Source: Paracoccaceae bacterium (GTDB lineage Bacteria; Pseudomonadota; Alphaproteobacteria; Rhodobacterales; Rhodobacteraceae). From it: a DNA stretch of 64,000 nt. Of this stretch, positions 1 to 9,132 are shown piece by piece (the first letter of the stretch is position 1; each line of letters starts with the position of its first letter). The notes below the pieces were generated by a model, which was not told the origin of the DNA, did not search any database, and worked only from the letters and a program-made list of their open reading frames with translations. The stretch spans positions 62,001 through 126,000 of the forward strand of contig JAFWNM010000016.1 of NCBI GenBank assembly GCA_017510335.1. The letters are read 5' to 3'. The translations under genes were made by a program, and so were the position numbers.

Positions 1-685
1 GGAAAAATTCTTCCTGTGTGCTGTCCTTGCCCGCAATGAACTGGACATCATCAACCATCAGCACATCAACTGACCGGAACAGATTCTTGAAATCCATGAT
101 CTGGCGGTCGCGCAGCGCTTGCACAAACCGATACATGAATTGTTCCGCCGACAGATACAGCACCTGCAGGTCGGGGCGTTTTTCATGCAATTCCCATGCG
201 ATGGCGTGCATCAGGTGGGTTTTGCCCAAACCTACCCCACCATACAGAAACAGCGGGTTGAAGGTGACGTCGCCGCCATCAGCCACGCGCCGTGCTGCGG
301 CATGTGCCAACTCGTTCGGTTTTCCGACAACGAAATTGTCAAAATTGAACTTGCCGTCCAGCGGCGCACCCTGAAGGTTGTTGTCGCGTAATGCGGGGGC
401 GTCGGCAGGGCGTGCTGCCGGTGTTGCCGGTGCTTTGCGCGGTTGGGTGCCCACATTGAATTCAATGCGCGCAATGGCCGGGTTGTCAGACCGCAAGCGC
501 TGGAAAATCTGGTCCTGATAGTTGCGCTTCACCCAGTCGCCAACAAAACGCGATGGGGCGCGGAATTCCACAACGCCGCCTTGCAGGCTGACGCATTCCA
601 GCGGTTCTATCCAGCTTTTGTGATTATTTTCGCCAATCTCTGACCGCAGTTCCGCTGAAACCCGTGCCCAGTGTTCTGTTATCAT
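1..685 (-). CDS. dnaA: Chromosomal replication initiator DnaA, N-terminal part (gene runs off the left edge)
   Basis: DnaA binds the origin and opens it for replication. Reading the minus strand from the ATG at 683-685 gives MITEHWARV, a close match to the usual alphaproteobacterial DnaA start. Domain I is followed by SWIEPLE, a linker rich in Ala and Pro, then FDNFVVGKPNELAHAAA and the Walker A motif GGVGLGKTHL. The Walker B region VDDVQFI is reached near the edge. Only about 228 codons are present; full-length proteins have roughly 450 to 470 residues, so the rest of the AAA+ domain and the DNA-binding domain lie outside. An in-frame ATG at 721 would add 12 residues but is less like known starts. 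rpsT lies upstream on the same strand, as is usual in Rhodobacterales. Confidence 0.95.
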   Translation of the reverse strand, partial: MITEHWARVSAELRSEIGENNHKSWIEPLECVSLQGGVVEFRAPSRFVGDWVKRNYQDQIFQRLRSDNPAIARIEFNVGTQPRKAPATPAARPADAPALRDNNLQGAPLDGKFNFDNFVVGKPNELAHAAARRVADGGDVTFNPLFLYGGVGLGKTHLMHAIAWELHEKRPDLQVLYLSAEQFMYRFVQALRDRQIMDFKNLFRSVDVLMVDDVQFIAGKDSTQEEFF

Positions 686-1170
686 TACGCCCCAGCCCGC
701 ATTCTCGTTTATCCCGTTCATCAGCACACATCACAACAAACCAAGCACGTCGCCATCGACAGCCGGCCACGACACAGCACAAATGCAGCTCCATGGCGTT
801 TCGCCCCTGCTGCGCGTTTTCACATGGTCGGGAGGGGTCAGGACCTAAGCCAAAGCGCAACTGCGGGCTTGGTTCTGAAACATCGTAAACAAAATATATG
901 CCCGACATTTGTCGGCCACCACATCGTAACGTCCCCCCCAGGACAGATTCTTTACATGTCGGCATGCATAGCAATCTGGCCGTGCGGTCCGCAACCGAAC
1001 ATCGCGCTTGACAGCGTTTCGGTTGCAAAGAATCGAAGCCTGTCTGTTTATGGTCACGCTGGTGTCGTTTCGCATATGCTGTCAGGTGACAGGCACACCC
1101 GGACACCGGGTTTGTTAAGGGCTGGTCTGGCGCGAACAGGTGGCAGCGATGTGCCAGCCCTGCGCCAATA
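686..1170. other. Non-coding region upstream of dnaA, rich in small inverted repeats
   Basis: No convincing gene is present; the overlapping open frames have no recognisable domain. The stretch separates the rpsT terminator from the dnaA start and should hold the dnaA promoter. It contains perfect inverted repeats: CCGACA-TT-TGTCGG (902-915), a 9-bp stem at 991-999/1018-1026 and CTGTCA-GG-TGACAG (1079-1092). I see no cluster of consensus DnaA boxes (TTATCCACA); the nearest match is TTATCCCGT around 709-717, so an origin here is not supported. The 878-900 part is locally AT-rich. Confidence 0.6.
991..1026. repeat. 9-bp perfect inverted repeat upstream of dnaA
   Basis: GCAACCGAA (991-999) is mirrored by TTCGGTTGC (1018-1026). 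The 18-nt interior can pair further through CGC/GCG. It could be a regulatory dyad or an RNA hairpin in a long dnaA leader; nothing in the sequence decides which. Confidence 0.5.
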
Positions 1171-1200
1171 AAAAAAGGCGCAAGTCATGCGCCCTTTTTA
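1171..1200 (-). terminator. Rho-independent terminator of rpsT
   Basis: Stem GGCGCA (1177-1182) pairs with TGCGCC (1188-1193) around the loop AGTCA. An A-run lies on one side and a T-run on the other, so on the minus strand it reads as a GC stem followed by T's, just behind the rpsT stop. The symmetric flanks would also allow termination in the other direction. Confidence 0.85.
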
Positions 1201-1221
1201 TAGTTTTGGATATGTGGGCGT

Positions 1222-1488
1222 TCAGGCGCCAAGCGCTTTCACACGCGATGCCAAACGCGACATTTTGCGCGAAGCGGTGTTTTTGTGCAGGACACCTTTG
1301 GTGACGCCACGCATCAGTTCGGGCTGTGCAGCTTGCAGCGCGGCGGCTGCAACGGCCTGATCACCGGACGCAATCGCTTCTTCGACTTTGCGCAGGAAGG
1401 ACCGAATGCGCGAACGGCGCGCCTTGTTGATTTCGGTGCGGCGCTCGACCTGACGGGCGCGTTTTTTGGACTGGGGTGTGTTTGCCAT
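1222..1488 (-). CDS. rpsT: 30S ribosomal protein S20
   Basis: S20 is a primary 16S rRNA-binding protein of the small ribosomal subunit. The 88-residue product starts [13 protein letters not shown] and is Lys/Arg rich, with the [10 protein letters not shown] and [13 protein letters not shown] segments that mark the family. Length is normal. The reading frame can be extended upstream by 20 codons, but the ATG at 1488 matches the conserved S20 N-terminus. The gene has its own terminator and precedes dnaA on the same strand, a conserved Rhodobacterales arrangement. Confidence 0.97.
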   Translation of the reverse strand: MANTPQSKKRARQVERRTEINKARRSRIRSFLRKVEEAIASGDQAVAAAALQAAQPELMRGVTKGVLHKNTASRKMSRLASRVKALGA

Positions 1489-1636
1489 AAGCGGGTCTAC
1501 TTTCGGGTCTGTTTCAATACTATTGCACCATGAACCCGACCTGTCCAAGGACAGGTGACATTTCTTGCCTTAAGCGGGCCCACACGCATGTAGCGCGCCC
1601 TATAGTCCAGCGCGCGCCAAAAGAAAAGCTGAAAGT

Positions 1637-2413
1637 TCAGCGGTCGCGGAATTGCGCAGTGCGCTTTTCCTGAAAGGCGGACATGCCTTCCTTCTGGTCT
1701 TCGGTGTTGAACAGCATGTGAAACACGCGGCGTTCAAACAACAACCCTTCGCGCAGGGTGGTTTCATAGCTGCGATTAACCGCTTCCTTGACGACCTTGA
1801 CAGTGATCTGGCTTTTCTCGGCAATCTTGGCGGCGGCGGTCATGGTTTCTTCCATCAGCTTCTTGACGGGCACGACACGGCTGACAAGCCCAGAACGTTC
1901 GGCTTCTTCGGCGTCCATGAACCGGCCTGTCAGATGCATGTCCATAGCTTTGGACTTGCCAACAAAGCGCGTCAGGCGTTGCGTGCCGCCAATGCCAGCG
2001 ACCACCCCAAGGTTGATTTCGGGCTGGCCGAATTTGGCAGTGTCCGATGCGATGATGAAGTCACACATCATTGCCAACTCGCACCCGCCCCCCAGCGCAT
2101 AGCCTGACACGGCCGCGATGACGGGTTTGCGCACGCGCAACATGGCTTCTGTTTCCGGGGCGAAGAAGTCTTCCTGGAACATGTCCACGAATCCCTTATC
2201 CGCCATTTCCTTGATATCGGCACCCGCCGCAAACGCCTTTTCGGACCCGGTCAACACGATGCAGCGCACCTTGTCGTTGCGGTCGGCTTCGGTCAGGGCG
2301 TGTGCAAGTTCACCCAGAAGTGTGGAATTCAGCGCGTTCAGGGCTTCGGGGCGGTTCAGGCGGATCAGTGCGATATGGTCTGAAATATCGACGATCAGCG
2401 TTTCATAGGCCAT
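1637..2413 (-). CDS. Enoyl-CoA hydratase (crotonase family)
   Basis: This enzyme hydrates 2-enoyl-CoA to 3-hydroxyacyl-CoA in fatty acid beta-oxidation. The 258-residue protein has the crotonase CoA/oxyanion segment AAGADIKEM (about 63-70) and both catalytic glutamates expected of a true hydratase: Glu112 in [11 protein letters not shown] and Glu132 in FGQPEINLG. The C-terminus keeps the usual E(G)MSAFQEKR segment. The chosen start is MAYETLIV; the open frame extends 8 codons further up, but known homologues begin here. It stands alone between rpsT and mutM on the minus strand. The two acidic residues argue against a dehalogenase or isomerase role, though the natural chain length cannot be told. 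Confidence 0.93.
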   Translation of the reverse strand: MAYETLIVDISDHIALIRLNRPEALNALNSTLLGELAHALTEADRNDKVRCIVLTGSEKAFAAGADIKEMADKGFVDMFQEDFFAPETEAMLRVRKPVIAAVSGYALGGGCELAMMCDFIIASDTAKFGQPEINLGVVAGIGGTQRLTRFVGKSKAMDMHLTGRFMDAEEAERSGLVSRVVPVKKLMEETMTAAAKIAEKSQITVKVVKEAVNRSYETTLREGLLFERRVFHMLFNTEDQKEGMSAFQEKRTAQFRDR

Positions 2414-2476
2414 GAGGCGGCACCTTGTTTGTTGCAATCAGCATCTTGGCATAACAGCTTGGCATAGGGGTTCAAG

Positions 2477-3340
2477 TCATCTTTGACATAGTGCGCAGTA
2501 GAAGCTTGATCGCCCCGACTGCACGATCCGGCGGATATTTCCTTTGCAGTCCGGTGTCATACAGGGCGCGCCTTCGCGGCCATAGACACGAAATGCATGC
2601 TGGAAATACCCTAGTTCGCCATCGGCCTGCCGGTAATCGCGCAGGGAAGAACCGCCTGCGTCTATGGCTTCCAGCAAGGTGGCGCGAATCGCTGTGGTCA
2701 GTGATTCGATGCGCGCCGCGCTGATGCGCCCTGCCGCGCGAGTCGGGCTGATGCCTGCACGAAACAGCGCTTCACACACATAGATATTGCCAAGCCCCGC
2801 AATGATGCGCTGGTCCAGAAGGGCTGCTTTTGCGGGCATTTTTCGCCCGTTCAGGCGGCTTGCCAGATAGGGCGCACTGAAATCATTGCCCAGGGGTTCA
2901 GGCCCAAGGCTGGCAATCAGCTTATGACCGCCAAGCGTCGCGGTGGTGCATATATCCATCGCCCCGAAGCGGCGCGGGTCATTGAAGGTGATGCGCGCGC
3001 CATTTTCCATGTGAAAAATCACATGGTCATGCTTCTCGGCAGCGGGATGGTCGAAATGGAACTGTCCGGGCGCATGGTTGCCGCGCAAACCGGACACAAC
3101 CATGCGCCCCGACATGCCCAGATGAATGATCAGCGTGTCGTCGCGGTCCGTGTCCAGCAGCAGGTATTTTGACCGGCGGCGCAGTGCGACAATTTGCGCC
3201 CCGTCCAGTCGGGTGGCCATATCGGGCGGGAATGGCCAGCGCAGGCCGTCGCGGCGCAGCTCGGTGCGGGCAATGCGCACCCCTTCCATGGCGGGCAGGA
3301 GGCCGCGGCGCACGGTTTCCACTTCGGGCAGTTCGGGCAT
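2477..3340 (-). CDS. mutM: Formamidopyrimidine-DNA glycosylase (Fpg/MutM)
   Basis: Fpg is a bifunctional glycosylase/AP lyase that removes 8-oxoguanine and other oxidised purines. The 287-residue protein begins [14 protein letters not shown], giving the catalytic N-terminal Pro2 and Glu3 after Met removal. It has the RRRSKYLL lysine region, the helix-two-turns-helix [20 protein letters not shown], and a C-terminal zinc finger ending [16 protein letters not shown]. The first Cys pair is spaced C-x4-C (CMTPDC), a variant common in alphaproteobacteria. The start has a strong GGGGGG ribosome site. It is divergent from ubiE with about 100 bp between. Confidence 0.97.
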   Translation of the reverse strand: MPELPEVETVRRGLLPAMEGVRIARTELRRDGLRWPFPPDMATRLDGAQIVALRRRSKYLLLDTDRDDTLIIHLGMSGRMVVSGLRGNHAPGQFHFDHPAAEKHDHVIFHMENGARITFNDPRRFGAMDICTTATLGGHKLIASLGPEPLGNDFSAPYLASRLNGRKMPAKAALLDQRIIAGLGNIYVCEALFRAGISPTRAAGRISAARIESLTTAIRATLLEAIDAGGSSLRDYRQADGELGYFQHAFRVYGREGAPCMTPDCKGNIRRIVQSGRSSFYCALCQR

Positions 3341-3443
3341 GGTTCCCCCCAGACTGGTCGCAGGGTCGCATTGTCACGCCCCCGCAATCCCCTATAAGGA
3401 GTGTAGCAGTTCCCCCACAAGGGGCAGTCAAGGGGCAGATCGT

Positions 3444-4196
3444 ATGACGCAGGACGACAAGACAACGCATTTCGGGTTCCAGACCGTGGCCGAAGACCAG
3501 AAATCCGGCATGGTGCATGGCGTCTTTACGCGTGTGGCGTCGAAATACGATGTTATGAATGACCTGATGTCGATGGGCATTCACCGTGTCTGGAAGGATG
3601 CGATGATGGATTGGCTGGCCCCGCGCCCCGGCCAGCGGCTTCTGGATGTGGCGGGTGGCACCGGCGATGTTGCGTTCCGCTTTCTGGGTCGTGCGGGTGA
3701 CAGCGCGCGCGCAACCGTGCTGGACCTGACCGAATCCATGTTGATTGAGGGGCAGAAACGCGCCGAGGCGGAAAACCTGTCCCATGCGCTGGACTGGACC
3801 GTGGGCGATGCGATGGCGTTGCCGTTCCCCGACAGCAGTTTTGATGTCTATACAATCAGCTTTGGCATTCGCAATGTCACCCGCATTGATGACGCCCTGC
3901 GCGAGGCATACCGCGTGCTTCGCCCCGGCGGGCGGTTGATGGTGCTGGAATTCAGCCAGATCCCGAATGACGGGCTGCAAAAACTGTATGATCTATATTC
4001 CTTCAACGTGATTCCCGTGATGGGCAAGATCGTGGCCAATGACCGTGACAGTTACCAGTATCTGGTCGAATCCATTCGCAAATTCCCGGACCAGGACCGC
4101 TTTGCCGCGATGGTCGCAGATGCAGGGTTCGAACAGGTGAAATACCGCAACCTGTCCATGGGCATTGCTGCCCTGCATTCCGGCTGGAAATTGTAA
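3444..4196 (+). CDS. ubiE: Demethylubiquinone/menaquinone C-methyltransferase UbiE
   Basis: UbiE methylates the benzoquinol ring at C2 during ubiquinone synthesis, using S-adenosylmethionine. The 250-residue product starts [15 protein letters not shown] and has the family signatures [18 protein letters not shown], the SAM-binding [14 protein letters not shown], and [20 protein letters not shown] with LMVLEFS after it. The frame is open far upstream, but the ATG at 3444 gives the standard length, whereas the upstream part is the antisense of mutM. ubiB follows after 2 nt, so the two are translated as one operon. Confidence 0.97.
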   Translation: MTQDDKTTHFGFQTVAEDQKSGMVHGVFTRVASKYDVMNDLMSMGIHRVWKDAMMDWLAPRPGQRLLDVAGGTGDVAFRFLGRAGDSARATVLDLTESMLIEGQKRAEAENLSHALDWTVGDAMALPFPDSSFDVYTISFGIRNVTRIDDALREAYRVLRPGGRLMVLEFSQIPNDGLQKLYDLYSFNVIPVMGKIVANDRDSYQYLVESIRKFPDQDRFAAMVADAGFEQVKYRNLSMGIAALHSGWKL

Positions 4197-4198
4197 GG

Positions 4199-5728
4199 AT
4201 GCGCGGTCCACATAATTTCTGGCGTCTGGTGCGCACTGGCGCCACCTTCGAACGCACGGGTGCCATGCAAGTGGTGCTGGAAGCGATGAACGCTCCGCCG
4301 CGGTTGCGATTTGCCGCGCGCATCATGGGCTGGCCGTTCCGGTTTCTTGGCCTGAAGGGTGACCCGACCCAACCGCCCTTGGTGCGCGCGCTGACCGCGC
4401 TTGGCCCCGCGTATATCAAGTTTGGCCAGACACTTGCCACGCGCCCTGATGTGGTTGGACCGGAACTTGCGGAACAGCTGCGGTATTTGCAGGACCAGTT
4501 GCCCCCCTTTCCGCGCGCGCAGGCCATGCAGGTTATCGCCGAGGAACTGGAAGCGCCGGTTGACAGTATTTTTGCCGATCTGTCCGAACCTGTCGCGGCC
4601 GCGTCCATCGCGCAGGTGTATTCCGCGCGTCTGGTCAGCACTGGCGCCAAAGTTGCCATCAAGGTGCTGCGGCCGGGCGTGGAACGCGCGTTCCGCACTG
4701 ATATTGACGCGTTCTATTTTGCCGCAGGCATGATTGAACGGTTGTTGCCGTCTACCCGCCGGTTGCGCCCGCTGGATGTGATTGAACATTTCGAAAGCGT
4801 GGTCGAGGGCGAGCTTGATTTGCGGCTTGAAGCGGCGTCTGCAGCGGAATTCGGTGCCAATACCGCCGATGATGCGGGTTTCAGTGTGCCACAACCTGTC
4901 TGGGCCTATTCATCGCGCCGCGTCATGACGCTGGACTGGGCCGAAGGGGTGCCGCTGGGCGACAATGCCGCGCTGGACGCGCTGGGACTGGACCGGCGCG
5001 AACTGGGCGTGCGTATCCTTAGCCTGTTCCTGCGCCATGCGCTGCGCGACGGGTTTTTCCATGGCGATATGCACCAAGGCAACCTGAAGGTGACTGCCGC
5101 AGGCCAGATTATTGCGCTGGATTTCGGCATCATGGGCCGGATTGATGCCTATACCCGACGTGCCTATGCGGAAATTCTGTTCGGGTTCATCCGCAAGGAT
5201 TACCGCCGCGTGGCCGAGGTGCATTTCGAGGCGGGCTATGTTCCTGCCGATCGCGATATTGACGAGTTCGCGCGCGCGCTCCGTTCCGTGGGCGAACCGA
5301 TTTTCGGGATGGATGCGCAGCATATTTCTATGGCACGGCTTCTGGCCTATCTGTTCGATGTGACAGAACGCTTCGGCATGGAAACCCGGACCGAACTGAT
5401 ATTGTTGCAACGCACCATGGTGGTGGTCGAAGGGGTCGCGCGGTCGCTGAACCCCGAAATTAATATGTGGCATGTCGCAAAACCCGTGGTCGAAGAATAT
5501 ATCAGGGATCATATAGGGCCGCAGGCCGTGCTGCGTGATTTGGCGCTGACGGCGAAAATCCTGTCGCGTTTCGGACCGCGCCTGCCGCGTCTGGTTGAAG
5601 ATGCGCTGATCGCGCAGGCCAATGGTGGCAAGCCTGCCCCGCCCCCGCGCGCGCCCAGCCCGTTCTTGTGGACGGCACTTGGCGCCGGGCTGGTGGGCGC
5701 TGGCGTGGCTTTGGGCGCGATCCTTTAG
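4199..5728 (+). CDS. ubiB: UbiB, ABC1/COQ8-type protein kinase-like ubiquinone biosynthesis protein
   Basis: UbiB is an atypical kinase/ATPase of the ADCK/COQ8 family needed for ubiquinone synthesis at the membrane. The 509-residue protein shows the family hallmarks in order: KFGQ (74-77) in the N-terminal extension, the Ala-rich nucleotide loop VAAASIAQVYSA, the VAIKVLRPG lysine, HGDMHQGN (from His288) and DFG (from Asp308). The C-terminus has a Pro-rich stretch followed by a hydrophobic Gly/Ala membrane segment (about 490-509). It sits directly behind ubiE. Its end overlaps the convergent thiamine pyrophosphokinase stop by 4 bases. Confidence 0.96.
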   Translation: MRGPHNFWRLVRTGATFERTGAMQVVLEAMNAPPRLRFAARIMGWPFRFLGLKGDPTQPPLVRALTALGPAYIKFGQTLATRPDVVGPELAEQLRYLQDQLPPFPRAQAMQVIAEELEAPVDSIFADLSEPVAAASIAQVYSARLVSTGAKVAIKVLRPGVERAFRTDIDAFYFAAGMIERLLPSTRRLRPLDVIEHFESVVEGELDLRLEAASAAEFGANTADDAGFSVPQPVWAYSSRRVMTLDWAEGVPLGDNAALDALGLDRRELGVRILSLFLRHALRDGFFHGDMHQGNLKVTAAGQIIALDFGIMGRIDAYTRRAYAEILFGFIRKDYRRVAEVHFEAGYVPADRDIDEFARALRSVGEPIFGMDAQHISMARLLAYLFDVTERFGMETRTELILLQRTMVVVEGVARSLNPEINMWHVAKPVVEEYIRDHIGPQAVLRDLALTAKILSRFGPRLPRLVEDALIAQANGGKPAPPPRAPSPFLWTALGAGLVGAGVALGAIL

Positions 5729-6450
5729 CGGCTGCGCGGCCAGTCTGCTCTGGACATCAAGGCTGTAATCGCAGCGCGCAGTTGCGCGGGCGGCAACAGA
5801 ACCAGCATGTCGGGGCTGTCAAATTCAAGTGTGATTTGTGCCGATATGGCCCTGTTGGATGTGCCAATCACACCCGCGGGTGTGAAATCCAGCCCGTCGA
5901 TGGGCCAGAACAACCCGCTGGACCGGCCAGAACACCGACCCATCGGAAACAGGGACACGCGCTGCCCCGCAACTGTTGGCAATGTCAGGCGCGGTGGTGC
6001 CAGAAAACAGATGTCATGTTCCGACAGCATCACCACGCGCGACGACCCGAACCGCACCAGCGACGACATTGCAGCCAACGTATGATCAAGCCGCGCCCCC
6101 GCAAAACCCAACGCCAGCACAATTGGCGCGTCAATCCGGGTCAGGCATTTGTCAAAATCGGTGCTGTCCTGTTCTTCGATCCGGTGGATGCTGTCCTTCA
6201 ACGTGTGTTGCAGATCGGCGCGCAGGGAATCAATATCGCCGATAACCGCTGCGGGTGCATGGCCCATATCCGCCAGCAAATTGGCCCCGCCATCGGCAGC
6301 AACAAGGCAGGGGGCTAAAGACAAGGCAAGGGTCAGGTCCGCAGTGGTAAAATCTGCACCCCCTGCAAGGGTGACGCCATCTTGAGAGTGGACAAGGACG
6401 GTCACTTTGTTAACCTTCGTAAATATGGCGGGTTTATGGGGGTTGGCCAT
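5725..6450 (-). CDS. Thiamine pyrophosphokinase
   Basis: This enzyme transfers pyrophosphate from ATP to thiamine to give thiamine diphosphate. The 241-residue product carries the family motifs AADGGAN, AAVIGDIDSL, DSTDFDKCL, GFAGARLDHTLAA and, near the C-terminus, GTSNRA. Two starts are plausible: the ATG at 6450 and an in-frame GTG at 6405 that has a well-spaced GAAGG 8 nt before it and would give 226 residues, closer to the usual size of about 210 to 230. The gene stands alone, convergent with ubiB, and faces the 761-residue unknown gene across a 92-bp promoter region. Confidence 0.88.
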   Translation of the reverse strand: MANPHKPAIFTKVNKVTVLVHSQDGVTLAGGADFTTADLTLALSLAPCLVAADGGANLLADMGHAPAAVIGDIDSLRADLQHTLKDSIHRIEEQDSTDFDKCLTRIDAPIVLALGFAGARLDHTLAAMSSLVRFGSSRVVMLSEHDICFLAPPRLTLPTVAGQRVSLFPMGRCSGRSSGLFWPIDGLDFTPAGVIGTSNRAISAQITLEFDSPDMLVLLPPAQLRAAITALMSRADWPRSR

Positions 6451-6542
6451 AATCAGATCACCAAATTACCCCAGTCCGACCATGTAATCGCTCATGTGAT
6501 AAGCGAGTTTGCCAGCGTGTAAGGTAAAAAGCGAGCGTCGTT

Positions 6543-8828
6543 ATGGTAGGCCCGAATAAAATACTGACCGTTTCCTATGGCACCTTCTCGTGCACGCTGG
6601 AAGGGTTCGATGAACCCTTCGGCACGATGAAGGCAATTGCGGAGTATTTCCGTGACCTGGCCGCCGATGATCGGTACTTCGGGGCAGAACCGCCAACGCC
6701 AGACGCGGAAATGCTGCACCGGATTGCCGAACGCGAAATTCAGCGACGCGTGGAATCGCATGTGCAGGACAATGGCATTGTCTTGCGCCCCGAAGCGCGT
6801 AAAACCGTTGCCACGCCCCCCGAAATGCTGGGCTTCTCTGCTGCGGCACCTGCTGCGACAGCCACAGTCGCGCTAAGCACCGTGCCTGCTGATGTCGCGC
6901 CAGCGCCCGCCGCCCCCCCGGCCAGTGAAGCCCCGGCACCAGGCCCGGCGCCAGGCATTGTGCCTGACAGTGCAACGTCAGAAATCAGCGAAAAACTGGC
7001 ACGGATTCGCGCCGCTGTTGCAATGGCCGAAGGGCAGGACAAAACGCACGCGCTGTCGCCCGAACCTGACAGCGTGCAGACCGATGAACCGGCAGAAGGT
7101 TCAGGCGACGACGATATACGCCGGTTTCTGGCACAGCACCAACAACAGGACGCGATCCAGCCGCAGGACACCACGCAAGGGCACATCTTGCCCGATGAAC
7201 AGCCCGCCATTGAAAAGGACAAGCTCGACGCCGCGCGCCTGCTGTCATCCGAATTCGATTTCGATGATGCGGAACTAGATGACCTTGATGTTATGCGCCC
7301 GAATGCGCCAGTGCAGGTTCAACCGCCCGAAACCCCCGATTTCGGGGAAGATGTCGGCATGTTTGATGAAGATGACTATCCAGACGATCGCACCGCCACA
7401 ACACAACAACAAGACGATGCGTTCGAGGATTTTCTGGACGAAGATGAAGAAGACGAAGGGCAGACCGCATCCGCACCTCAGGACGACTTGGACAGTTTTG
7501 ATGACTTCGCCGAAGAGGATGACGAGTTCGAGGCCGAAGATGCACAACGCGCAGACCGCGAGAATGTGTTTTCTGAACCCGAAACGCCGCAAGAACCCAA
7601 AGCGGAAAGCGAGTCGTATTCAGATTACGACGATGATGATTTTGACACTGAACTGCAACAGGCCCTGGAACAGCAGGCCGACGCCGAAGTGGAACGTGCC
7701 ACAATTGAACAGTTGCGCGCCCAGATTCGCAATGTGCTGGGTGACACTGGCCTTGGCCGAGCCGACGAGCAGGGGCTTGTGCAGGAACTGGCCGAGATTG
7801 AACAAGAGGTTGTTCTGAAGCACCCCAATTTCATGAAAACACGCCAGAATGCGCTGGCCGAAAATACAGAAAACACCGCAGACCGCCTTATGGAGCAAGC
7901 CAAAAGCCAGCTGAACGAAGTTGAATCCCGCCGCAGGCGCGAAGCGTTCGAACATCTTAGCCTTGCCGTCACAGCCACCCGCGCCGAAGAAGAAGCAACC
8001 GGGCCACGCCGCCGTGATATTGCCCAAGCACGAGAGATTGACAGGTATCGTGAAGATATCGGAATGCCCGACCCGCATGATCTGGCCTTGTCGCGCAGCG
8101 CAGCCAAGCAACCCACGCAAGAAGAAGATCAACCCGCCGCTGCTGTTGTGCCCGAAGCGGAGTCAGGCGCAGAAGCGGCACAGTCCCGCCAAAGCGCGCC
8201 GATGCCAGCACCCCAGCCCGTGGCGGAACCCGTGCAAGAAGACGCGCCGCAAGCGCGTGCTGTCGCACAACCGGCCCCCGCCGCTGACATTGCACCAGCG
8301 GATGGAAGTGTGCTGGACAAGATCGGTGCGCGTCCGCGCCCGCGCCGTCCCGCATCCGTCGGGAACCGCCGTGCGGACCGCAGCACGCCAGAACGCGCGC
8401 CGCTGGTTCTGGTTTCCGAACAGCGCGTCGACCCGGAAGTGCCCGCACAGCGCGTTCGGCCCCGCCGTGTGGCAACGTCCCTGGATGCGCAAGCCCCCAA
8501 AACGCTTCTAAGCACGGCAACACCAGCATCGATTGCAGCGTTCCGCAAGTTTGCTGATGATGTGGATGCATGGCTTCTGGATGAACAGATTGAAGCCGCC
8601 GCAGCCTATATCACCCACATGCAGGGTCAGGCAGAGTTTTCGCGCGCGGACCTGATCAAGTATGTTCTGGCGTATAATGATGGCAAGACAGTTACGCGCG
8701 AAGACATGTTGCGCGGGTTTGGGACCATCTTGCGCGAAGAAAGGCTGGAGCGACTGGAAACAGGAATGTTCAAGCTTTCGCCCAGTTCGGAATATGATGC
8801 ACCTGCCAGAAAATACGCGACCAGTTGA
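6543..8828 (+). CDS. Large acidic protein of unknown function, conserved-looking ends
   Basis: I do not recognise a function. The 761-residue product has no signal peptide or membrane segment. It has a compact, ordinary-looking N-terminus (about 1-90, [20 protein letters not shown] and a helical part), then a long Ala/Pro linker, a strongly Asp/Glu-rich stretch (about 235-370), a charged helical part likely to form coiled coil (about 370-500), a basic Arg-rich linker (about 580-640) and a compact C-terminal helical domain (about 660-745). This ordered-acidic-coil-basic-ordered plan suggests a scaffold or a protein that contacts nucleic acid or the cell envelope, but that is inference. I recall similar proteins in Rhodobacterales, sometimes mislabelled as chemotaxis proteins; no CheA domain is visible. 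It is followed by a strong terminator. Confidence 0.8.
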   Translation: MVGPNKILTVSYGTFSCTLEGFDEPFGTMKAIAEYFRDLAADDRYFGAEPPTPDAEMLHRIAEREIQRRVESHVQDNGIVLRPEARKTVATPPEMLGFSAAAPAATATVALSTVPADVAPAPAAPPASEAPAPGPAPGIVPDSATSEISEKLARIRAAVAMAEGQDKTHALSPEPDSVQTDEPAEGSGDDDIRRFLAQHQQQDAIQPQDTTQGHILPDEQPAIEKDKLDAARLLSSEFDFDDAELDDLDVMRPNAPVQVQPPETPDFGEDVGMFDEDDYPDDRTATTQQQDDAFEDFLDEDEEDEGQTASAPQDDLDSFDDFAEEDDEFEAEDAQRADRENVFSEPETPQEPKAESESYSDYDDDDFDTELQQALEQQADAEVERATIEQLRAQIRNVLGDTGLGRADEQGLVQELAEIEQEVVLKHPNFMKTRQNALAENTENTADRLMEQAKSQLNEVESRRRREAFEHLSLAVTATRAEEEATGPRRRDIAQAREIDRYREDIGMPDPHDLALSRSAAKQPTQEEDQPAAAVVPEAESGAEAAQSRQSAPMPAPQPVAEPVQEDAPQARAVAQPAPAADIAPADGSVLDKIGARPRPRRPASVGNRRADRSTPERAPLVLVSEQRVDPEVPAQRVRPRRVATSLDAQAPKTLLSTATPASIAAFRKFADDVDAWLLDEQIEAAAAYITHMQGQAEFSRADLIKYVLAYNDGKTVTREDMLRGFGTILREERLERLETGMFKLSPSSEYDAPARKYATS

Positions 8829-8847
8829 TCCGCCAGCACATGACACC

Positions 8848-8878
8848 AAAAGGCCCCGAACCATGTTCGGGGCCTTTT
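8848..8878. terminator. Bidirectional Rho-independent terminator between convergent genes
   Basis: A perfect 14-bp stem, AAAAGGCCCCGAAC (8848-8861) with GTTCGGGGCCTTTT (8865-8878), closes on a CAT loop. A-runs and T-runs on either side let it serve both the 761-residue gene (+) and the purA-DUF2842 unit (-). Confidence 0.92.
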
Positions 8879-8907
8879 GCTATGCTGTGGGGTTTGTGTC
8901 GTCGGGC

Positions 8908-9132
8908 CTATTCCTTGGGCGCATCAGGGTCAGGCTGGCTGACCCCTTTGAACAGCCGTTTTAACGGAAATGTCCAGACAATCCCAAGCGCTATGTAAAT
9001 GACCAGTTCAACCAGAAATGGCGGCCTGTCAAACAGGTCAATCACATTCACTGTCACGACGATATAAAGCGGCAGTGCCACCACCAGCGCAAAAAGCGCC
9101 CAACGTCGTCTGGCTTTCCATGATAAGGTCAT
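8908..9132 (-). CDS. Small membrane protein, DUF2842 family
   Basis: A 74-residue protein with a basic N-terminus ([11 protein letters not shown]), one membrane helix at about 11-30, a short loop with FDRPPFLVEL, a second helix at about 40-57 and an acidic tail. The pattern and the FDRP loop fit DUF2842, a family of small alphaproteobacterial membrane proteins of unknown function. Its ATG shares one base with the purA stop (TGATG), so it is translationally coupled to purA. It is followed by the shared terminator. Confidence 0.8.
   Translation of the reverse strand: MTLSWKARRRWALFALVVALPLYIVVTVNVIDLFDRPPFLVELVIYIALGIVWTFPLKRLFKGVSQPDPDAPKE

Noticed and set aside
686-1170. Replication origin next to dnaA
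   Set aside because: No cluster of DnaA boxes was found; only isolated weak matches. In many alphaproteobacteria the origin is not beside dnaA.
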